Shown here one piece after another: positions 52,140 through 62,749 of a stretch of DNA of 64,000 bases. The DNA is taken from NCBI GenBank assembly GCA_017645305.1, contig JAGCPD010000067.1:54536-118535 (forward strand). Reading direction: 5' to 3'. Under the pieces are notes generated by a model. That model searched no databases. It saw only the letters and a program-made list of their open reading frames with translations, and was not told the DNA's origin. The first letter of the stretch is position 1. Every line of letters starts with the position of its first letter. Source of the stretch: Bacteroidaceae bacterium (lineage in GTDB: Bacteria; Bacteroidota; Bacteroidia; Bacteroidales; Bacteroidaceae). The translations under genes and the position numbers were made by a program.

Positions 52140-53564
52140 TTAATGATTATTTACTGTTTTCAGGACATCCTTATGAATCTCAACAGGATAACGCTTTCTC
52201 AATGCTGCCACGTACTCATCTTCACGCAAGCGCTGATAGTCCGTGACAACTTGATTACTGATATCCGTCCATTCTGCAGGACCTTTCTTCAGTACTTTTC
52301 CTACAACAGCGGCATACGGGAAATCCTTCAGCGGATTCAACTTGGCATTTTTGTCTTTCAGGGCCAGCACATCTACATTGGCATTCTCACCCTTTTGGAA
52401 AAGGCGCCGTTCCATACGAACCATCACACTGTCCTTGTTGAATTGCTCGCGTATCTTTGCCGTCCATTTGTCCTCAGGAACACCCTTCAGACATTTCTTA
52501 ACAGCCTTTACATCAGCCTGATTCTTGCAATAATAGACAAGGCCGCGGAAATGAGGTTTCTCCCAGGCATATTTTTTCTTGTTTGCCTTGAAATAAGATT
52601 GCAAGCCAGTGGTATCCTTGCTTGCAGGTTCCCAAACATTTCTGCTACATTCCTCAAAAAGCAACAGTCCGTCATGATATTCCTGCACCAGATATTTTAG
52701 CTCATTATCCTGAGCACAGAGGCGTTCTGTTTCCTCGTCAAGGATTTCTTCTACAGTCTTCTGGGGTGAGGATTGCTGAGCCATAGAATCCAGCACCTGG
52801 GTAGCAAGTTGATTCTCTAAACCCTGACTTTCCAGATAACGGCGGATGTTTGCCTTCAGCTCATCATAGCTTTCCAAAGGTTTCTTGCCCATCAGTTTTA
52901 TAATATGATATCCCACTGTAGAGAGGAAAGGCTCTGAACACTGTCCAACCTCCAGTTGATAGGCGACATCCTCAAACTCCTTTACCGTCTGGTTGGGACC
53001 GATCCAGGGAAGTAAGCCGCCACGGCCTGCAGAGCCGGGATCCTGAGATACCTTTTTTGCCAATTCGGCAAAATCACCACCGTTTTTTATCTCTTGGTAA
53101 ACCGAGTCTATACGTGCTTTTGCTGCGGCCTGCACCTCCTCTGTAGCAGACTGAGGGACACGCAAAAAGATATGTGCAGGTTGCAAAAGTTCCTTACCCT
53201 GCAAACTTGCCAACATCTGCGCATAATACTTCTGACACTCTTCCTCCATTGCATTTTGGGGAATCAGCAGAGGACGGATTTGCTGGTCGCGATACTGGCG
53301 GAATTCTTTCTGATAACTGGAAAGTGTATCCAGATGGTTATCCAAAGCGGCAAACACTTTCAACTTGTAATTGACAAAAAGCTCAGCATACTCCTCTATA
53401 CTCTTTTTGTCCAAAACACCGTCAGAATTATTTTTATTGTAATTGTATTCAAACTCACTTCGGGGAACTGGTTGCCCATTTACATGCATCACAATAGGAT
53501 CATCTTGTGCACTGGCACCAATGCCTGCAGCAAGAAACAAAAATGAACATAGAATTTTCTTCAT
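52140..53564 (-). CDS. parvulin-type peptidyl-prolyl isomerase (PpiC/SurA family)
   Basis: The 474-residue protein has a signal peptide (to about residue 19, IGASA-QD). A single clear parvulin domain lies at about 130-230: QPAHIFLRVP, AELAKKVSQDPGSAGRGGLLPWIGPNQTVKEFEDVAYQL and VGYHIIKLMGKK. Helical chaperone-like regions flank it. It is second in the unit, 21 bases after guaB and 8 bases before surA. Together the two isomerases would serve periplasmic and outer-membrane protein folding. Confidence 0.87.
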   Translation of the reverse strand: MKKILCSFLFLAAGIGASAQDDPIVMHVNGQPVPRSEFEYNYNKNNSDGVLDKKSIEEYAELFVNYKLKVFAALDNHLDTLSSYQKEFRQYRDQQIRPLLIPQNAMEEECQKYYAQMLASLQGKELLQPAHIFLRVPQSATEEVQAAAKARIDSVYQEIKNGGDFAELAKKVSQDPGSAGRGGLLPWIGPNQTVKEFEDVAYQLEVGQCSEPFLSTVGYHIIKLMGKKPLESYDELKANIRRYLESQGLENQLATQVLDSMAQQSSPQKTVEEILDEETERLCAQDNELKYLVQEYHDGLLLFEECSRNVWEPASKDTTGLQSYFKANKKKYAWEKPHFRGLVYYCKNQADVKAVKKCLKGVPEDKWTAKIREQFNKDSVMVRMERRLFQKGENANVDVLALKDKNAKLNPLKDFPYAAVVGKVLKKGPAEWTDISNQVVTDYQRLREDEYVAALRKRYPVEIHKDVLKTVNNH

Positions 53565-53585
53565 ATCTTTTCTTTTACTTTCAAT

Positions 53586-55064
53586 TTATTGAGGGCGACT
53601 ATAATTGGGAGCCTCACTGGTAATTGTAACATCATGCGGATGACTCTCCATAACGCCGGCATTTGTTATACGTACAAATTTTGCATCATGAAGTTGCTCT
53701 ATGGTAGCTGCACCACAATAGCCCATACCGCTGCGTAATCCACCTACCAACTGGTATATAACCTCCTGTACAGTGCCCTTGTAAGGAACACGGCCGGCAA
53801 TTCCCTCCGGAACCAGTTTCTTAACATCCTTGACACCTGCCTGGAAGTAACGGTCCTTGCTACCGCACTCCATAGCTTCCAGAGAGCCCATGCCCCTGTA
53901 GCTCTTAAACTTACGACCATTATAGATGATAGTATCGCCAGGACTTTCTTCCGTACCGGCAACCAAAGAACCTATCATCACGCTGTAACCGCCAGCAGCC
54001 AAAGCCTTCACAACATCGCCACTATATCGCAAACCGCCGTCAGCAATAAGGGGCACGCCTGTACCTTTAAGTGCACAAGCAACATCATAAACTGCGCTCA
54101 ACTGTGGCACACCAACTCCGGCTACCACACGAGTGGTACAAATACTACCCGGGCCAATGCCCACCTTAACACCGTCAGCACCCGCTTCTGCAAGCATCCT
54201 TGCAGCATCACCCGTTGCAACATTACCGACAATAATGTCCACATGAGGGAAGTTCTGCTTGGCCTCCTTGAGTTTTTCGACAACAAATTTACTATGTCCG
54301 TGTGCCGTATCAATGATAATGGCATCCACGCCAGCCTCTACCAGGGCTTTCATTCTGTCAAGTGTGTCTGCTGTAACACCCACGCCTGCAGCTACACGCA
54401 GACGGCCCTTGCTATCCTTGCAGGCCATAGGCTTATCCTTAGCCTTGGTGATATCCTTGTAGGTAATAAGGCCAATAAGTTTGTTTTCCTCGTCAACAAC
54501 AGGGAGCTTCTCAATTTTATTCTCCTGCAGAATCTTGGCTGCGGCAACCAAATCTGTCTGAACATGTGTCGTAACCAGATTCTTACATGTCATCACATCG
54601 TCAATCATGCGGTCCACATTCAGTTCGAAGCGCAAATCACGATTAGTAACAATCCCCACCAAATGACGCTCGCCATCTACTACAGGAATACCGCCAATAT
54701 GATATTCCGTCATCAAATCCAAAGCATCAGCTACCGTGCTACCCAACTGAATGGTGACAGGATCATAAATCATACCGTTCTCGGCACGCTTAACAATAGC
54801 TACCTGACGGGCCTGTTCCTCGATGCTCATGTTTTTATGTATCACGCCGATACCGCCTTCACGGGCAATGGCAATTGCCATCGGAGCCTCTGTAACAGTA
54901 TCCATTGCAGCGGTTACAAAAGGAATTTTCAACTCTATGTTACGTGAAAAACGGGTTGAAAGTTCTACCGTACGAGGCAGCACCTCCGAGTAGGCAGGAA
55001 CCAACAGGACGTCATCGTAAGTCAAGCCGTCCATAACAATCTTTTCTGCAATAAATGATGCCAT
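53586..55064 (-). CDS. guaB: IMP dehydrogenase
   Basis: The 492-residue enzyme oxidises IMP to XMP, the first committed step to [19 protein letters not shown] and [23 protein letters not shown] open the barrel; two CBS domains (about 95-210) are inserted. The catalytic loop [17 protein letters not shown] carries the active-site Cys, and [16 protein letters not shown] and MGSLEAM follow. It heads the apparent unit that ends with trpS; -7 box at 55089-55096. Confidence 0.97.
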   Translation of the reverse strand: MASFIAEKIVMDGLTYDDVLLVPAYSEVLPRTVELSTRFSRNIELKIPFVTAAMDTVTEAPMAIAIAREGGIGVIHKNMSIEEQARQVAIVKRAENGMIYDPVTIQLGSTVADALDLMTEYHIGGIPVVDGERHLVGIVTNRDLRFELNVDRMIDDVMTCKNLVTTHVQTDLVAAAKILQENKIEKLPVVDEENKLIGLITYKDITKAKDKPMACKDSKGRLRVAAGVGVTADTLDRMKALVEAGVDAIIIDTAHGHSKFVVEKLKEAKQNFPHVDIIVGNVATGDAARMLAEAGADGVKVGIGPGSICTTRVVAGVGVPQLSAVYDVACALKGTGVPLIADGGLRYSGDVVKALAAGGYSVMIGSLVAGTEESPGDTIIYNGRKFKSYRGMGSLEAMECGSKDRYFQAGVKDVKKLVPEGIAGRVPYKGTVQEVIYQLVGGLRSGMGYCGAATIEQLHDAKFVRITNAGVMESHPHDVTITSEAPNYSRPQ

Positions 55065-55088
55065 ATCTTAAATAGAATTTATTGCGTG

Positions 55089-55096
55089 CAAAAGTA
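55089..55096 (-). promoter_or_regulatory. -7 box of the guaB unit
   Basis: Minus-strand TACTTTTG, 24 bases before the guaB start. It lies between recQ and guaB, so the unit need not depend on recQ transcription. Confidence 0.55.
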
Positions 55097-55140
55097 CAAA
55101 AAAAAACTGATTATACCGACACAAAAACTGCCAATTTTTC

Positions 55141-57324
55141 TTAATTAGCCATTTCTGAGAGGAACTTGATGCGAACAAGCCTGATTTCTGTCTCTGTATA
55201 GTCCTCTCCCAGGGCATCCAGCGCCTCGTCCAAATCATCTGTTTCAGACTCTTCCATGAAATAGTCATAGATGTCCTGCATATCATCCTCGTCCATTAAA
55301 TCCTCTATATAATAGTCGATATTTAATTTTGTGCCGCTATAGACAATCGTCTCTATTTCATCCAACAGTTCTTCCAGGGTAAGCCCTTTTGCCCTTGCAA
55401 TATCATCAAGAGCCAACTTTCTGTCAATGCCCTCAATGATACTTACTTTGTTCTTGCTTTTGTTCACTACCGTCCGAACACGCAAGTCCTCCAGGCGTTC
55501 TATCTCATTTTCCTCACAATATTTTGCTATCAGATCACAAAATTCCTTGCCGTAGCGGGCGGCTTTTCCATCGCCAACGCCTCTTATGTTTTTTAATTCC
55601 TCTATCGAGATAGGATAAGTGGTTGCCATATCCTCCAACGACGGGTCTTGGAAAATAACGTATGGCGGCACACCCTTCTTCTCCGCAATACTCTTCCGTA
55701 ATGATTTCAACATACAGAAAAGAGGCTCGTCCAGAACGGCAGATTCGCCAATAAAGGGTTCTTCATATTCACCAAATTCATTGTCCTTGGAAATCCAGAA
55801 CTCAACGGGGTTGCGCATAAAACGTCTTCCCTCTGCCGTAATTTTCAGCAGACCGTAGTTTTCTACCTCTTTCTCTATATAACCGGATATCATACCCTGG
55901 CGGATAACAGCATTCCAGAAACTGGCTTCATATTTATCGCCACAGGCAAAACAGTCCAGGTCTTCGTGCCTATGGGCCACGATTTCCTCCGTTTCACGTC
56001 CCACCAAGATATCAATCACATGATTAACCTTGAAGTTCCCCTTCAATGCATCTATAACCTTCAGTGCCAAAAGAAGTTCGTCTGATGCCTCCTGCTTTTC
56101 CTTCGGGAATCTGCAATTATCACAGTTTCCGCAATTGTCAGGTTCATATTCTTCACCAAAGTAGTGAAGAAGGAATTTTCTCCGGCATATTGAAGTTTCT
56201 GCATAAGCCGATGTCTCCTGCAACAGCTGTCGGCCGATATCCTGCTCTGCAACGGGTTTGCCCTCCATAAACTTCTCCAGTTTCCGCAAATCCTTCGGGG
56301 AATAGAATGTCAGGCAATGGCCCTCTCCTCCATCGCGGCCCGCACGTCCTGTTTCCTGATAATACCCTTCCAGGCTCTTTGGTATATCATAGTGAATCAC
56401 AAAACGTACATCCGGTTTGTCTATTCCCATGCCAAAGGCTATGGTTGCCACAATCACATCCAAGCGTTCCATCAGGAAGTCATCCTGCGTTTCACTTCTT
56501 ACCTGCGATTCCATACCTGCATGATAGGCTCGGGCATTAATCTGGTTGGCGCGGAGGATTTCTGCCAGTTCCTCAACCTTTTTACGGCTTAGGCAGTAAA
56601 TAATGCCGCTCTTCCCCTTATGCTGCATGATAAAGCGAATGATGTCTTTGTCAACATCCTTCGTCTTTGGGCGAACCTCGTAATATAGGTTGGGACGGTT
56701 AAAAGAGCTTTTGAACTCTGTGGCATCCAACATTCCCAGATTTTTCTTAATATCACCACGAACCTTGTCCGTTGCCGTTGCGGTCAGAGCTATAAGGGGG
56801 GCCTCGCCTATTTGGTTCACAATAGGCCGTATTCGCCTGTACTCCGGGCGGAAATCATGTCCCCATTCCGAGATGCAATGTGCCTCATCAACAGCATAGA
56901 ATGATATCTTGACACTTGTCAGGAAACTTACGTTATCTTCCTTTGTCAAAGATTCAGGAGCAACATAAAGCAGTTTGGTCCTGCCGGCCTTTACATCTCG
57001 CTTGACAATGTCAATCTGGGTTTTAGTAAGAGAAGAATTCAAAAAATGGGCAATTCCGTCATCCTCACTTACCTGCCGGATAGCATCCACCTGATTCTTC
57101 ATCAATGCGATGAGCGGAGAGATTACAATCGCCGTTCCTTCCATCAGCAAAGCCGGCAACTGGTAACACAGCGACTTACCTCCTCCTGTAGGCATCAGAA
57201 CAAAAGTATCACGGCCATCCAGAACATTCCGGATAATAGCCTCCTGGTCGCCTTTGAAGCAATCAAAGCCGAAGTAATGTTTCAGTTGTTCCGTCAGATT
57301 CAGGTTCTCCATACAGGTCTTCAT
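55141..57324 (-). CDS. recQ: ATP-dependent DNA helicase RecQ
   Basis: I chose ATG at 57324 (MKTCMENLNL) because the -7 box at 57338-57345 rules out in-frame starts further upstream; 57312 (MENLNL) is the alternative. The ~727-residue protein has PTGGGKSLCYQLPALL (Walker A), AVDEAHCISEWGHDFRPEY (Walker B and aromatic loop), GIDKPDVRFVIHYDIPKSLEGYYQETGRAGRDG (motif VI), an RQC zinc site (CRRKFLLHYF...NCGNCDNC), a winged helix and an HRDC-like region (about 595-670). The acidic C-terminal ~60 residues are a Bacteroidetes extension. It unwinds DNA in repair and recombination. Confidence 0.95.
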   Translation of the reverse strand: MKTCMENLNLTEQLKHYFGFDCFKGDQEAIIRNVLDGRDTFVLMPTGGGKSLCYQLPALLMEGTAIVISPLIALMKNQVDAIRQVSEDDGIAHFLNSSLTKTQIDIVKRDVKAGRTKLLYVAPESLTKEDNVSFLTSVKISFYAVDEAHCISEWGHDFRPEYRRIRPIVNQIGEAPLIALTATATDKVRGDIKKNLGMLDATEFKSSFNRPNLYYEVRPKTKDVDKDIIRFIMQHKGKSGIIYCLSRKKVEELAEILRANQINARAYHAGMESQVRSETQDDFLMERLDVIVATIAFGMGIDKPDVRFVIHYDIPKSLEGYYQETGRAGRDGGEGHCLTFYSPKDLRKLEKFMEGKPVAEQDIGRQLLQETSAYAETSICRRKFLLHYFGEEYEPDNCGNCDNCRFPKEKQEASDELLLALKVIDALKGNFKVNHVIDILVGRETEEIVAHRHEDLDCFACGDKYEASFWNAVIRQGMISGYIEKEVENYGLLKITAEGRRFMRNPVEFWISKDNEFGEYEEPFIGESAVLDEPLFCMLKSLRKSIAEKKGVPPYVIFQDPSLEDMATTYPISIEELKNIRGVGDGKAARYGKEFCDLIAKYCEENEIERLEDLRVRTVVNKSKNKVSIIEGIDRKLALDDIARAKGLTLEELLDEIETIVYSGTKLNIDYYIEDLMDEDDMQDIYDYFMEESETDDLDEALDALGEDYTETEIRLVRIKFLSEMAN

Positions 57325-57337
57325 GCTTTTCCCTTTA

Positions 57338-57345
57338 CAAAGATA
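57338..57345 (-). promoter_or_regulatory. -7 box of recQ
   Basis: Minus-strand TATCTTTG, 13 bases before the chosen recQ ATG, so the 5' UTR would be only a few bases. Confidence 0.6.
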
Positions 57346-57457
57346 TAGCATTTTTTTTATACAAAACAAGTTTTTCCACAACAAATTTGTTGTTAATCAC
57401 AAAAAAAATGGAAGAAACTTTTTCCCGTTCCTTCCATTTCGCATATTTTCCTTACCG

Positions 57458-58687
57458 CTATGCTACAAGATGATGTGACTTTTCTATCTGTCGGCGTGCA
57501 TAATCTGCTGTCACAACAAATGTCTTTTCCTTCCCCGAAGGCGCATCATACTGTGCATCTATCATGACTGCCTCCATAATACTGCGCAGGCCTCGGGCAC
57601 CCAACTTGTATTCCACGGCCTTGTCAACCATGTATTCAAGAGCCTCCGGTTCAAATGTCAGCTTAATGCCGTCCATCTCGAAAAGCTTAATCTGCTGCTT
57701 AACAAGCGAATTCTTGGGCTCTGTAAGAATATTACGCAGAGCATTCCTGTCAAGTGGATTCAGATAGGTAAGCACCGGAAGGCGGCCGATAATCTCAGGA
57801 ATAAGGCCAAAGCTCTTCAAATCCTGCGGCACAATGTATTTCATCAAATCCTTGGAGTCTATCCTCTGCTGATGCTGTACGCTGTTGTACCCTACCACGT
57901 GCGTGTTCAGGCGTTGGGCTATTTTCTTCTCTATCCCGTCAAAGGCACCGCCACAGATAAAGAGTATGTTCTTGGTGTCAACCTGTATGTAATCCTGATC
58001 GGGATGTTTTCTGCCCCCCTTGGGCGGAACATTCACCACAGCGCCCTCCAGCAATTTCAGCAGACCCTGTTGAACACCCTCTCCGCTCACGTCACGCGTT
58101 ATGCTTGGGTTATCTGTCTTACGGGCAATCTTGTCTATCTCATCTATGAACACTATGCCCCTTTCCGTTGCCTTTACATCGTAATCAGCGACCTGCAACA
58201 GGCGGCTTAGGATACTCTCTACATCCTCTCCTACGTAGCCCGCCTCAGTAAATACCGTTGCATCAACAATGGTAAAAGGCACCTTCAGCAGTTTGGCTAT
58301 TGTTCTTGCCAGCAATGTCTTTCCTGTTCCGGTAGAGCCCACCATAATAACGTTGCTCTTTTCTATTTCAACGCCATTATCCTCTTTCTTCTGGTCCAGT
58401 CTTTTGTAATGATTATAAACAGACACGGCCAGGTAACGCTTGGCATCTTCCTGCCCTATCACATACTGGTCCAGGTATTCCTTAATTTGTTTTGGCTTAG
58501 GGATTTCCGTCAAACTACAATTGCCATTATATTTCGAGGACGGGGCTGTCATGTTCTCCTGCACGATATGGTATGCCTGTGTCGCACATTCGTTACAGAT
58601 GTATCCGTTAATTCCCGACAGCATCAAGAGGACGTCTTTTTCAGAACGCCCGCAGAATGAACAAATGTTATGCTTTCGTGTTGACAT
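57458..58687 (-). CDS. clpX: ClpX ATPase subunit
   Basis: The 409-residue unfoldase has the N-terminal zinc-binding domain ([11 protein letters not shown]...YICNEC), Walker [19 protein letters not shown], Walker [28 protein letters not shown], and the sensor 2 region [19 protein letters not shown]. It recognises substrates and feeds them to ClpP, encoded four bases upstream. The order tig-clpP-clpX is the common bacterial one. Confidence 0.97.
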   Translation of the reverse strand: MSTRKHNICSFCGRSEKDVLLMLSGINGYICNECATQAYHIVQENMTAPSSKYNGNCSLTEIPKPKQIKEYLDQYVIGQEDAKRYLAVSVYNHYKRLDQKKEDNGVEIEKSNVIMVGSTGTGKTLLARTIAKLLKVPFTIVDATVFTEAGYVGEDVESILSRLLQVADYDVKATERGIVFIDEIDKIARKTDNPSITRDVSGEGVQQGLLKLLEGAVVNVPPKGGRKHPDQDYIQVDTKNILFICGGAFDGIEKKIAQRLNTHVVGYNSVQHQQRIDSKDLMKYIVPQDLKSFGLIPEIIGRLPVLTYLNPLDRNALRNILTEPKNSLVKQQIKLFEMDGIKLTFEPEALEYMVDKAVEYKLGARGLRSIMEAVMIDAQYDAPSGKEKTFVVTADYARRQIEKSHHLVA

Positions 58688-58690
58688 CTT

Positions 58691-59359
58691 TTACTGCTTC
58701 TTGGCCAGTACCTGGTCTATCATACCATATTCTTTTGCCTCCTGGGCAGTCATCCAGTAATCACGGTCGCTGTCAGCCCATACCTTGTCAAAGTCTGTGT
58801 GGGAATGATTGGCTATGATGGTATAAAGCTCTTTCTTCAGTTTCTGAATTTCACGTGCCGTAATCTCTATATCGCTGGCCTGTCCCTGGGCTCCTCCCAT
58901 AGGCTGATGAATCATCACGCGACTGTGGGTCAGTGCGCTGCGCTTGCCCTCGGTTCCAGCCACCAGCAGTACGGCAGCCATGCTTGCAGCCATACCTGTA
59001 CAGATGGTAGCCACATCACTGGCTATGAACTGCATGGTATCATAGATACCCAATCCGGCATACACACTGCCGCCGGGGCTGTTAACATAGATACTGATGT
59101 CCTTGCCGGGATCCACGCTGTCAAGGTACAGCAGCTGAGCCTGCAACGTATTTGCCGTATAGTCATCTATCTGTGTACCCAGGAAAATGATACGGTCCAT
59201 CATCAAACGACTGAAGACGTCCATCTGGGTAACGTTCAACTGGCGCTCCTCCAGGATATAGGGATTAAGGTACTGGCTCTGTGCACTTATCACGTCATCC
59301 AACACCATACTGTTCATGCCCAAATGGCGAGTAGCAAATTTTTTAAAGTCGTTGTTCAT
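58691..59359 (-). CDS. clpP: ClpP protease subunit
   Basis: The 222-residue serine protease has TQIDDYTANTLQAQLLYLDS, ISIYVNSPGGSVYAGLGIYDTM, GMAASMAAVLLVAG with the catalytic Ser, and RVMIHQPMGGAQGQASDIEI with the catalytic His. The Asp of the triad is in the DFDKVWADSDRDYWM region. It degrades proteins unfolded by ClpX. The gene is co-directional with tig (99-bp gap) and clpX (3-bp gap). Confidence 0.96.
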   Translation of the reverse strand: MNNDFKKFATRHLGMNSMVLDDVISAQSQYLNPYILEERQLNVTQMDVFSRLMMDRIIFLGTQIDDYTANTLQAQLLYLDSVDPGKDISIYVNSPGGSVYAGLGIYDTMQFIASDVATICTGMAASMAAVLLVAGTEGKRSALTHSRVMIHQPMGGAQGQASDIEITAREIQKLKKELYTIIANHSHTDFDKVWADSDRDYWMTAQEAKEYGMIDQVLAKKQ

Positions 59360-59458
59360 TTTGGTATGTCTTTTTGTCGAGTGAAACAGGGACGGCCTTG
59401 AGGCCGCCCCATCATATATTTTACTTTAATGTATTGCGACGCACGCGCAAGTAAGGAA

Positions 59459-60847
59459 TTACTTCTTCTTGCCTTTGGCACCCTTGCCGTCCTTCTCAAA
59501 GAGCTTGTTGAACTCCTCCAAAGAAACAGCCTTCTCTGCAAGTTTAACAGTCTCCTTTGCCTTGCTGACAATCTTGCTCTCCACCGTACGGGCTACCAGA
59601 CCTTCTGCCTGCTGCTGGTTCTTCAGCATCTCATTGGCGTACTTTGTCAGCACGTCATCAGGCAGATTTGTCATACCGTACTGAGCGAACTGCATACGTG
59701 TAGCAGACTTTGCCGTCTCCAGAACATCTGCCTGCTCAACCTTCAGTTCAAACTGGTCAGAAAGCTGCTCCTTGATAAGATGCCAGGTCAGCTCTTCCAG
59801 ACTGGCCTTGAAGTTCTCCTCAACATACGCATCATCCTTGTCAGCATTGTTATGCTTCATGATACGCTTGAGCATATCCTCGGGATATTCCAGTTCACCA
59901 ATCCTGTTAACAAGGTAGGCACGCAAATCCTGCAGGAACTTGTAGTCGCTGTCGGCTACAAAACTCTGCTTCATATCCTCTGCTATTCTTGCGCGGAACT
60001 CCTTCTCGTTCTTTACAACGTCCGGGCCCAGAACCTGGTCAAAGAGAGCCTGGTCAAGAGCAGCAGCCTCGAAACGGGTAATCTCTGTAATCTGGAAGCT
60101 GAAATCCGACTTCACGTTGGCTGCCTCCTCCTTGCTAATCTTCAGCAGGCTCGACAGTTCCACATCGCTGTCATTATAAGCCTTGGCAGGATTGAATACA
60201 AGAACGTCGTTAACCTTTGCACCGTCAAACTTAGCCTTCTCGTCATCATTCTTCATGTAGTTAGGCAGCATAACGGCATTTTCTACCTGAATACCGCCTT
60301 CCAGTGTGCTACCCTCTTCATTCAATTGGGCAAGGAGTCCCTTAACCATATCGTTATTCTGGTAACTGTCCACCTTCTGGTACTGACCGCCACGCTGGCA
60401 GTAAGCCTGTATCTGCTGGTCAACCATAGCCTCATCCACGTTGATGGTGTAGTATGTCAGCTTATCCTTGGCAGAGAGCTTGGCATCAAACTCGGGAGCC
60501 AGTGCAATGTCGAATGCAAAGGTAAACTCCTCCTGGGTAGCAAAGTCAACGGCGGGTGTCTTTTCCTCGTTTGCCATAGGCTCGCCCAGGATGTTAATTT
60601 TCTGCTCACGGATGTATTTGTAAAGTTCGTGACTTAAAATCTTATTAATCTCTTCTGCAAGAATCTCTGTCCCGAAGCGCTTTTTCAGCAAGCCCATGGG
60701 AACCTGTCCGGGACGGAAGCCAGGCATGTTTGCTTTCTTACGGAAGTCCTTCAGTGCTTTTTCTACCTTTTCCTCGTAATCAGCTTTCTCTACTTTCAGA
60801 GTGAGCAAAGCGCTCACTTTGTTTACGTTTTCGAATGAAATATTCAT
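59459..60847 (-). CDS. tig: trigger factor
   Basis: The 462-residue ribosome-associated chaperone opens with MNISFENVNKVSALLTLKVEKADYEEKVEKALKDFRKKANMPGFRPGQVPMGLLKKRFG, which includes the ribosome-docking segment (GFRPGQVP, a variant of GFRxGKxP). The central PPIase-like region is degenerate, as usual in Bacteroidetes. The helical C-terminal arms follow and the tail is Lys-rich (GKGAKGKKK). It acts at the ribosome exit. -7 box at 60903-60910. Confidence 0.93.
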   Translation of the reverse strand: MNISFENVNKVSALLTLKVEKADYEEKVEKALKDFRKKANMPGFRPGQVPMGLLKKRFGTEILAEEINKILSHELYKYIREQKINILGEPMANEEKTPAVDFATQEEFTFAFDIALAPEFDAKLSAKDKLTYYTINVDEAMVDQQIQAYCQRGGQYQKVDSYQNNDMVKGLLAQLNEEGSTLEGGIQVENAVMLPNYMKNDDEKAKFDGAKVNDVLVFNPAKAYNDSDVELSSLLKISKEEAANVKSDFSFQITEITRFEAAALDQALFDQVLGPDVVKNEKEFRARIAEDMKQSFVADSDYKFLQDLRAYLVNRIGELEYPEDMLKRIMKHNNADKDDAYVEENFKASLEELTWHLIKEQLSDQFELKVEQADVLETAKSATRMQFAQYGMTNLPDDVLTKYANEMLKNQQQAEGLVARTVESKIVSKAKETVKLAEKAVSLEEFNKLFEKDGKGAKGKKK

Positions 60848-60902
60848 TGCTTATCTGTTAAATATCTGTTAAATTATTATACCTCATCTTAAAAATTGCG
60901 TG

Positions 60903-60910
60903 CAAAGGTA
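60903..60910 (-). promoter_or_regulatory. -7 box of the tig-clpPX group
   Basis: Minus-strand TACCTTTG, 56 bases before the tig start. An AT-rich inverted tract (ATTATGAATT words, 60918-60955) lies just upstream. Confidence 0.6.
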
Positions 60911-60984
60911 CGACAAATAATTTATAATTCATAATTCTGAATTCATAATTATTCGTTAATATACCTTATTTGTGTAAGCAAGCC

Positions 60985-61767
60985 TTATTCTGTCACGTTA
61001 CGTTCCTTGTCAATTGCCTGGAAATCCTTCATTCGCAGCACAAAGCTGTTTGTCAGGTACTTCTCTTTAACAATGGGGTTCGCAGCCAGTTCATCGGGCC
61101 GCCCCTTGAACAGAATCTGTCCCTCAAAAAGCATATAGGCCCTGTCCGTTATACAAAGTGTCTCCTCTACGTTATGGTCTGTTATCAGTACGCCTATATT
61201 ACGCTGCTTCAGTTTCCAGACAATATACTGAATATCCTCTACGGCAATGGGATCCACACCGGCAAAGGGCTCGTCCAGCATGATGAACTTTGGGTCGATG
61301 GCCAGACAACGGGCTATCTCCGTCCTTCTGCGCTCTCCTCCCGAAAGCTGGTCACCCAGATTCTTCCTTACCTTCTCCAAACGGAACTCGCTAATCAGGC
61401 TTTCCAGCTTTTCACGCTGGTAGTCGCGTGGTTTGCCTGTCATCTCCAAAACACTGGCAATATTGTCCTCCGCACTCATTTTGCGGAACACACTGGCTTC
61501 CTGTGCCAGATAGCCTATTCCCAGGCGGGCACGCTGATAGACCGGCAGCTTTGTTATTTCGCGTCCACCCAGATAGATGTGTCCCTCATTGGGAATGACA
61601 AGTCCGGTGGTCATATAGAACGATGTGGTCTTTCCTGCACCGTTAGGTCCAAGAAGGCCCACAATCTCACCCTGTTTTACACTGAAGCTGACATTGTTCA
61701 CCACCATGCGCTTGCCGTAGATTTTAACAAGCCCCTCGCTTCTCAGTTCCAATTTATCATTTTCCAT
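60985..61767 (-). CDS. lptB: LPS export ABC transporter ATP-binding protein
   Basis: The 260-residue ATPase has Walker [14 protein letters not shown], signature [16 protein letters not shown], Walker [20 protein letters not shown] and H-loop [11 protein letters not shown]. The LptB-type match ([19 protein letters not shown]) is good. It powers lipopolysaccharide extraction from the inner membrane with LptF/LptG, not seen in this window. The 5' region carries four heptamer repeats (61784-61812) and a -7 box (61835-61842). Confidence 0.95.
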   Translation of the reverse strand: MENDKLELRSEGLVKIYGKRMVVNNVSFSVKQGEIVGLLGPNGAGKTTSFYMTTGLVIPNEGHIYLGGREITKLPVYQRARLGIGYLAQEASVFRKMSAEDNIASVLEMTGKPRDYQREKLESLISEFRLEKVRKNLGDQLSGGERRRTEIARCLAIDPKFIMLDEPFAGVDPIAVEDIQYIVWKLKQRNIGVLITDHNVEETLCITDRAYMLFEGQILFKGRPDELAANPIVKEKYLTNSFVLRMKDFQAIDKERNVTE

Positions 61768-61783
61768 TGAACATTACCCACTA

Positions 61784-61812
61784 AAGCCTAACGTCTAAAG
61801 TCTAAAGCCTAA
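61784..61812 (-). repeat. TTAGRCK heptamer repeats upstream of lptB
   Basis: On the minus strand: TTAGGCT, TTAGACT, TTAGACG, TTAGGCT. The same family occurs, inverted, as 11 copies at 62750-62826, so the two tracts flank mlaE. Confidence 0.8.
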
Positions 61813-61834
61813 CTCATCGACTCATTTTTGACTG

Positions 61835-61842
61835 CAAAAGTA
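61835..61842 (-). promoter_or_regulatory. -7 box of lptB
   Basis: Minus-strand TACTTTTG, 68 bases before the lptB start. The heptamer tract would lie in the 5' UTR. Confidence 0.55.
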
Positions 61843-61854
61843 CGAAAAAAAGGT

Positions 61855-61969
61855 ATTCTTATCCCTTTTTCCCCCTCATTTTTCCCTTTTCATTTTTCAT
61901 TTTTCACTTTTCCCCCTCGTTTTTCACTTCATTTTTCACTTTTCACTTTTCACTTCTCACTTTTTTTGG
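61855..61969. repeat. TTTTTCACTT-type repeat tract between lptB and mlaE
   Basis: Degenerate TTTTTCACTTTTCACTTTTC words fill the divergent gap. It is adjacent to the mlaE -7 box and may take the place of a -33 element. Confidence 0.65.
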
Positions 61970-61977
61970 TACTTTTG
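61970..61977 (+). promoter_or_regulatory. -7 box of mlaE
   Basis: TACTTTTG. The expected RNA start (about 61983) lies after the GTG at 61977, so translation should begin at ATG 62001. Confidence 0.6.
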
Positions 61978-62000
61978 TGACGCAAAAAATTGCAATTTAC

Positions 62001-62744
62001 ATGTTTATAGTCAAATTTCTATCCGCTTTCGGGCGTTATCTCATGCTTATGGGACGTACATTCAGCATCCCAGAGCGATGGAGGATGTTCTTCAAGCAGT
62101 ACGTAAAGGAACTTACCCAGTTAGGAGTAGATTCCATAGGCATTGTCCTGTTAATCTCCTTCTTTATAGGTGCCGTTATCTGCATCCAGATTAAGCTGAA
62201 CATTGCCAGTCCCTGGATGCCCAACTTTACCACAGGATATACCACGCGCGAGATTATGGTGCTCGAGTTCTCCAGCAGTATCATGTGTCTGATATTATCC
62301 GGAAAGGTGGGCAGTAACATTGCCAGTGAGATTGGGACCATGCGTGTAACCCAGCAGATTGACGCGTTGGAGATTATGGGCGTGAACTCTGCCTCCTTCC
62401 TTATCCTGCCCAAGATTATGGGTCTGATGACAATGATTCCCTGCCTGGTGGTCTTCAGCATGGCGGCAGGATTCATTGGTGCCTATGCCACCGCTATGGT
62501 GGGCATTGTCTCTGTAGATGACCTAACCATAGGACTTCAGCATGACTTCCGACAGTGGTTCATCTGGATGTCCATGATAAAGAGCTTCGTCTTTGCCTTC
62601 ATCATAGCCAGCGTCAGTTCCTTCTACGGCTATACCGTCGAGGGTGGCTCCTTTGATGTCGGCAAGGCCAGTACCGACGCAGTAGTACGCAGCAGTATGC
62701 TCATCCTGTTTGCCGATATATTCCTAACGCCCCTACTTTCGTAG
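62001..62744 (+). CDS. mlaE: MlaE-family ABC transporter permease
   Basis: I chose ATG at 62001 on promoter grounds. The ~247-residue integral membrane protein has five or so transmembrane segments and MlaE family text: VLLISFFIGAVICIQIKLN, EFSSSIMCLILSGKVGSNIASEIGTMRVTQQIDALEIMGVNSASFLILPKI, and FAFIIASVSSFYGYTVEGGSFDVGKASTDAVV. With the ATPase downstream it would move phospholipids between the membranes to keep outer-membrane asymmetry. A substrate-binding MlaD (MCE) gene is not seen before the window ends. Confidence 0.92.
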   Translation: MFIVKFLSAFGRYLMLMGRTFSIPERWRMFFKQYVKELTQLGVDSIGIVLLISFFIGAVICIQIKLNIASPWMPNFTTGYTTREIMVLEFSSSIMCLILSGKVGSNIASEIGTMRVTQQIDALEIMGVNSASFLILPKIMGLMTMIPCLVVFSMAAGFIGAYATAMVGIVSVDDLTIGLQHDFRQWFIWMSMIKSFVFAFIIASVSSFYGYTVEGGSFDVGKASTDAVVRSSMLILFADIFLTPLLS

Positions 62745-62749
62745 AGATT

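Noticed and set aside
57324..57384. Longer RecQ start at 57384
   Set aside because: The -7 box at 57338-57345 lies inside that extension and the extra residues do not resemble RecQ.
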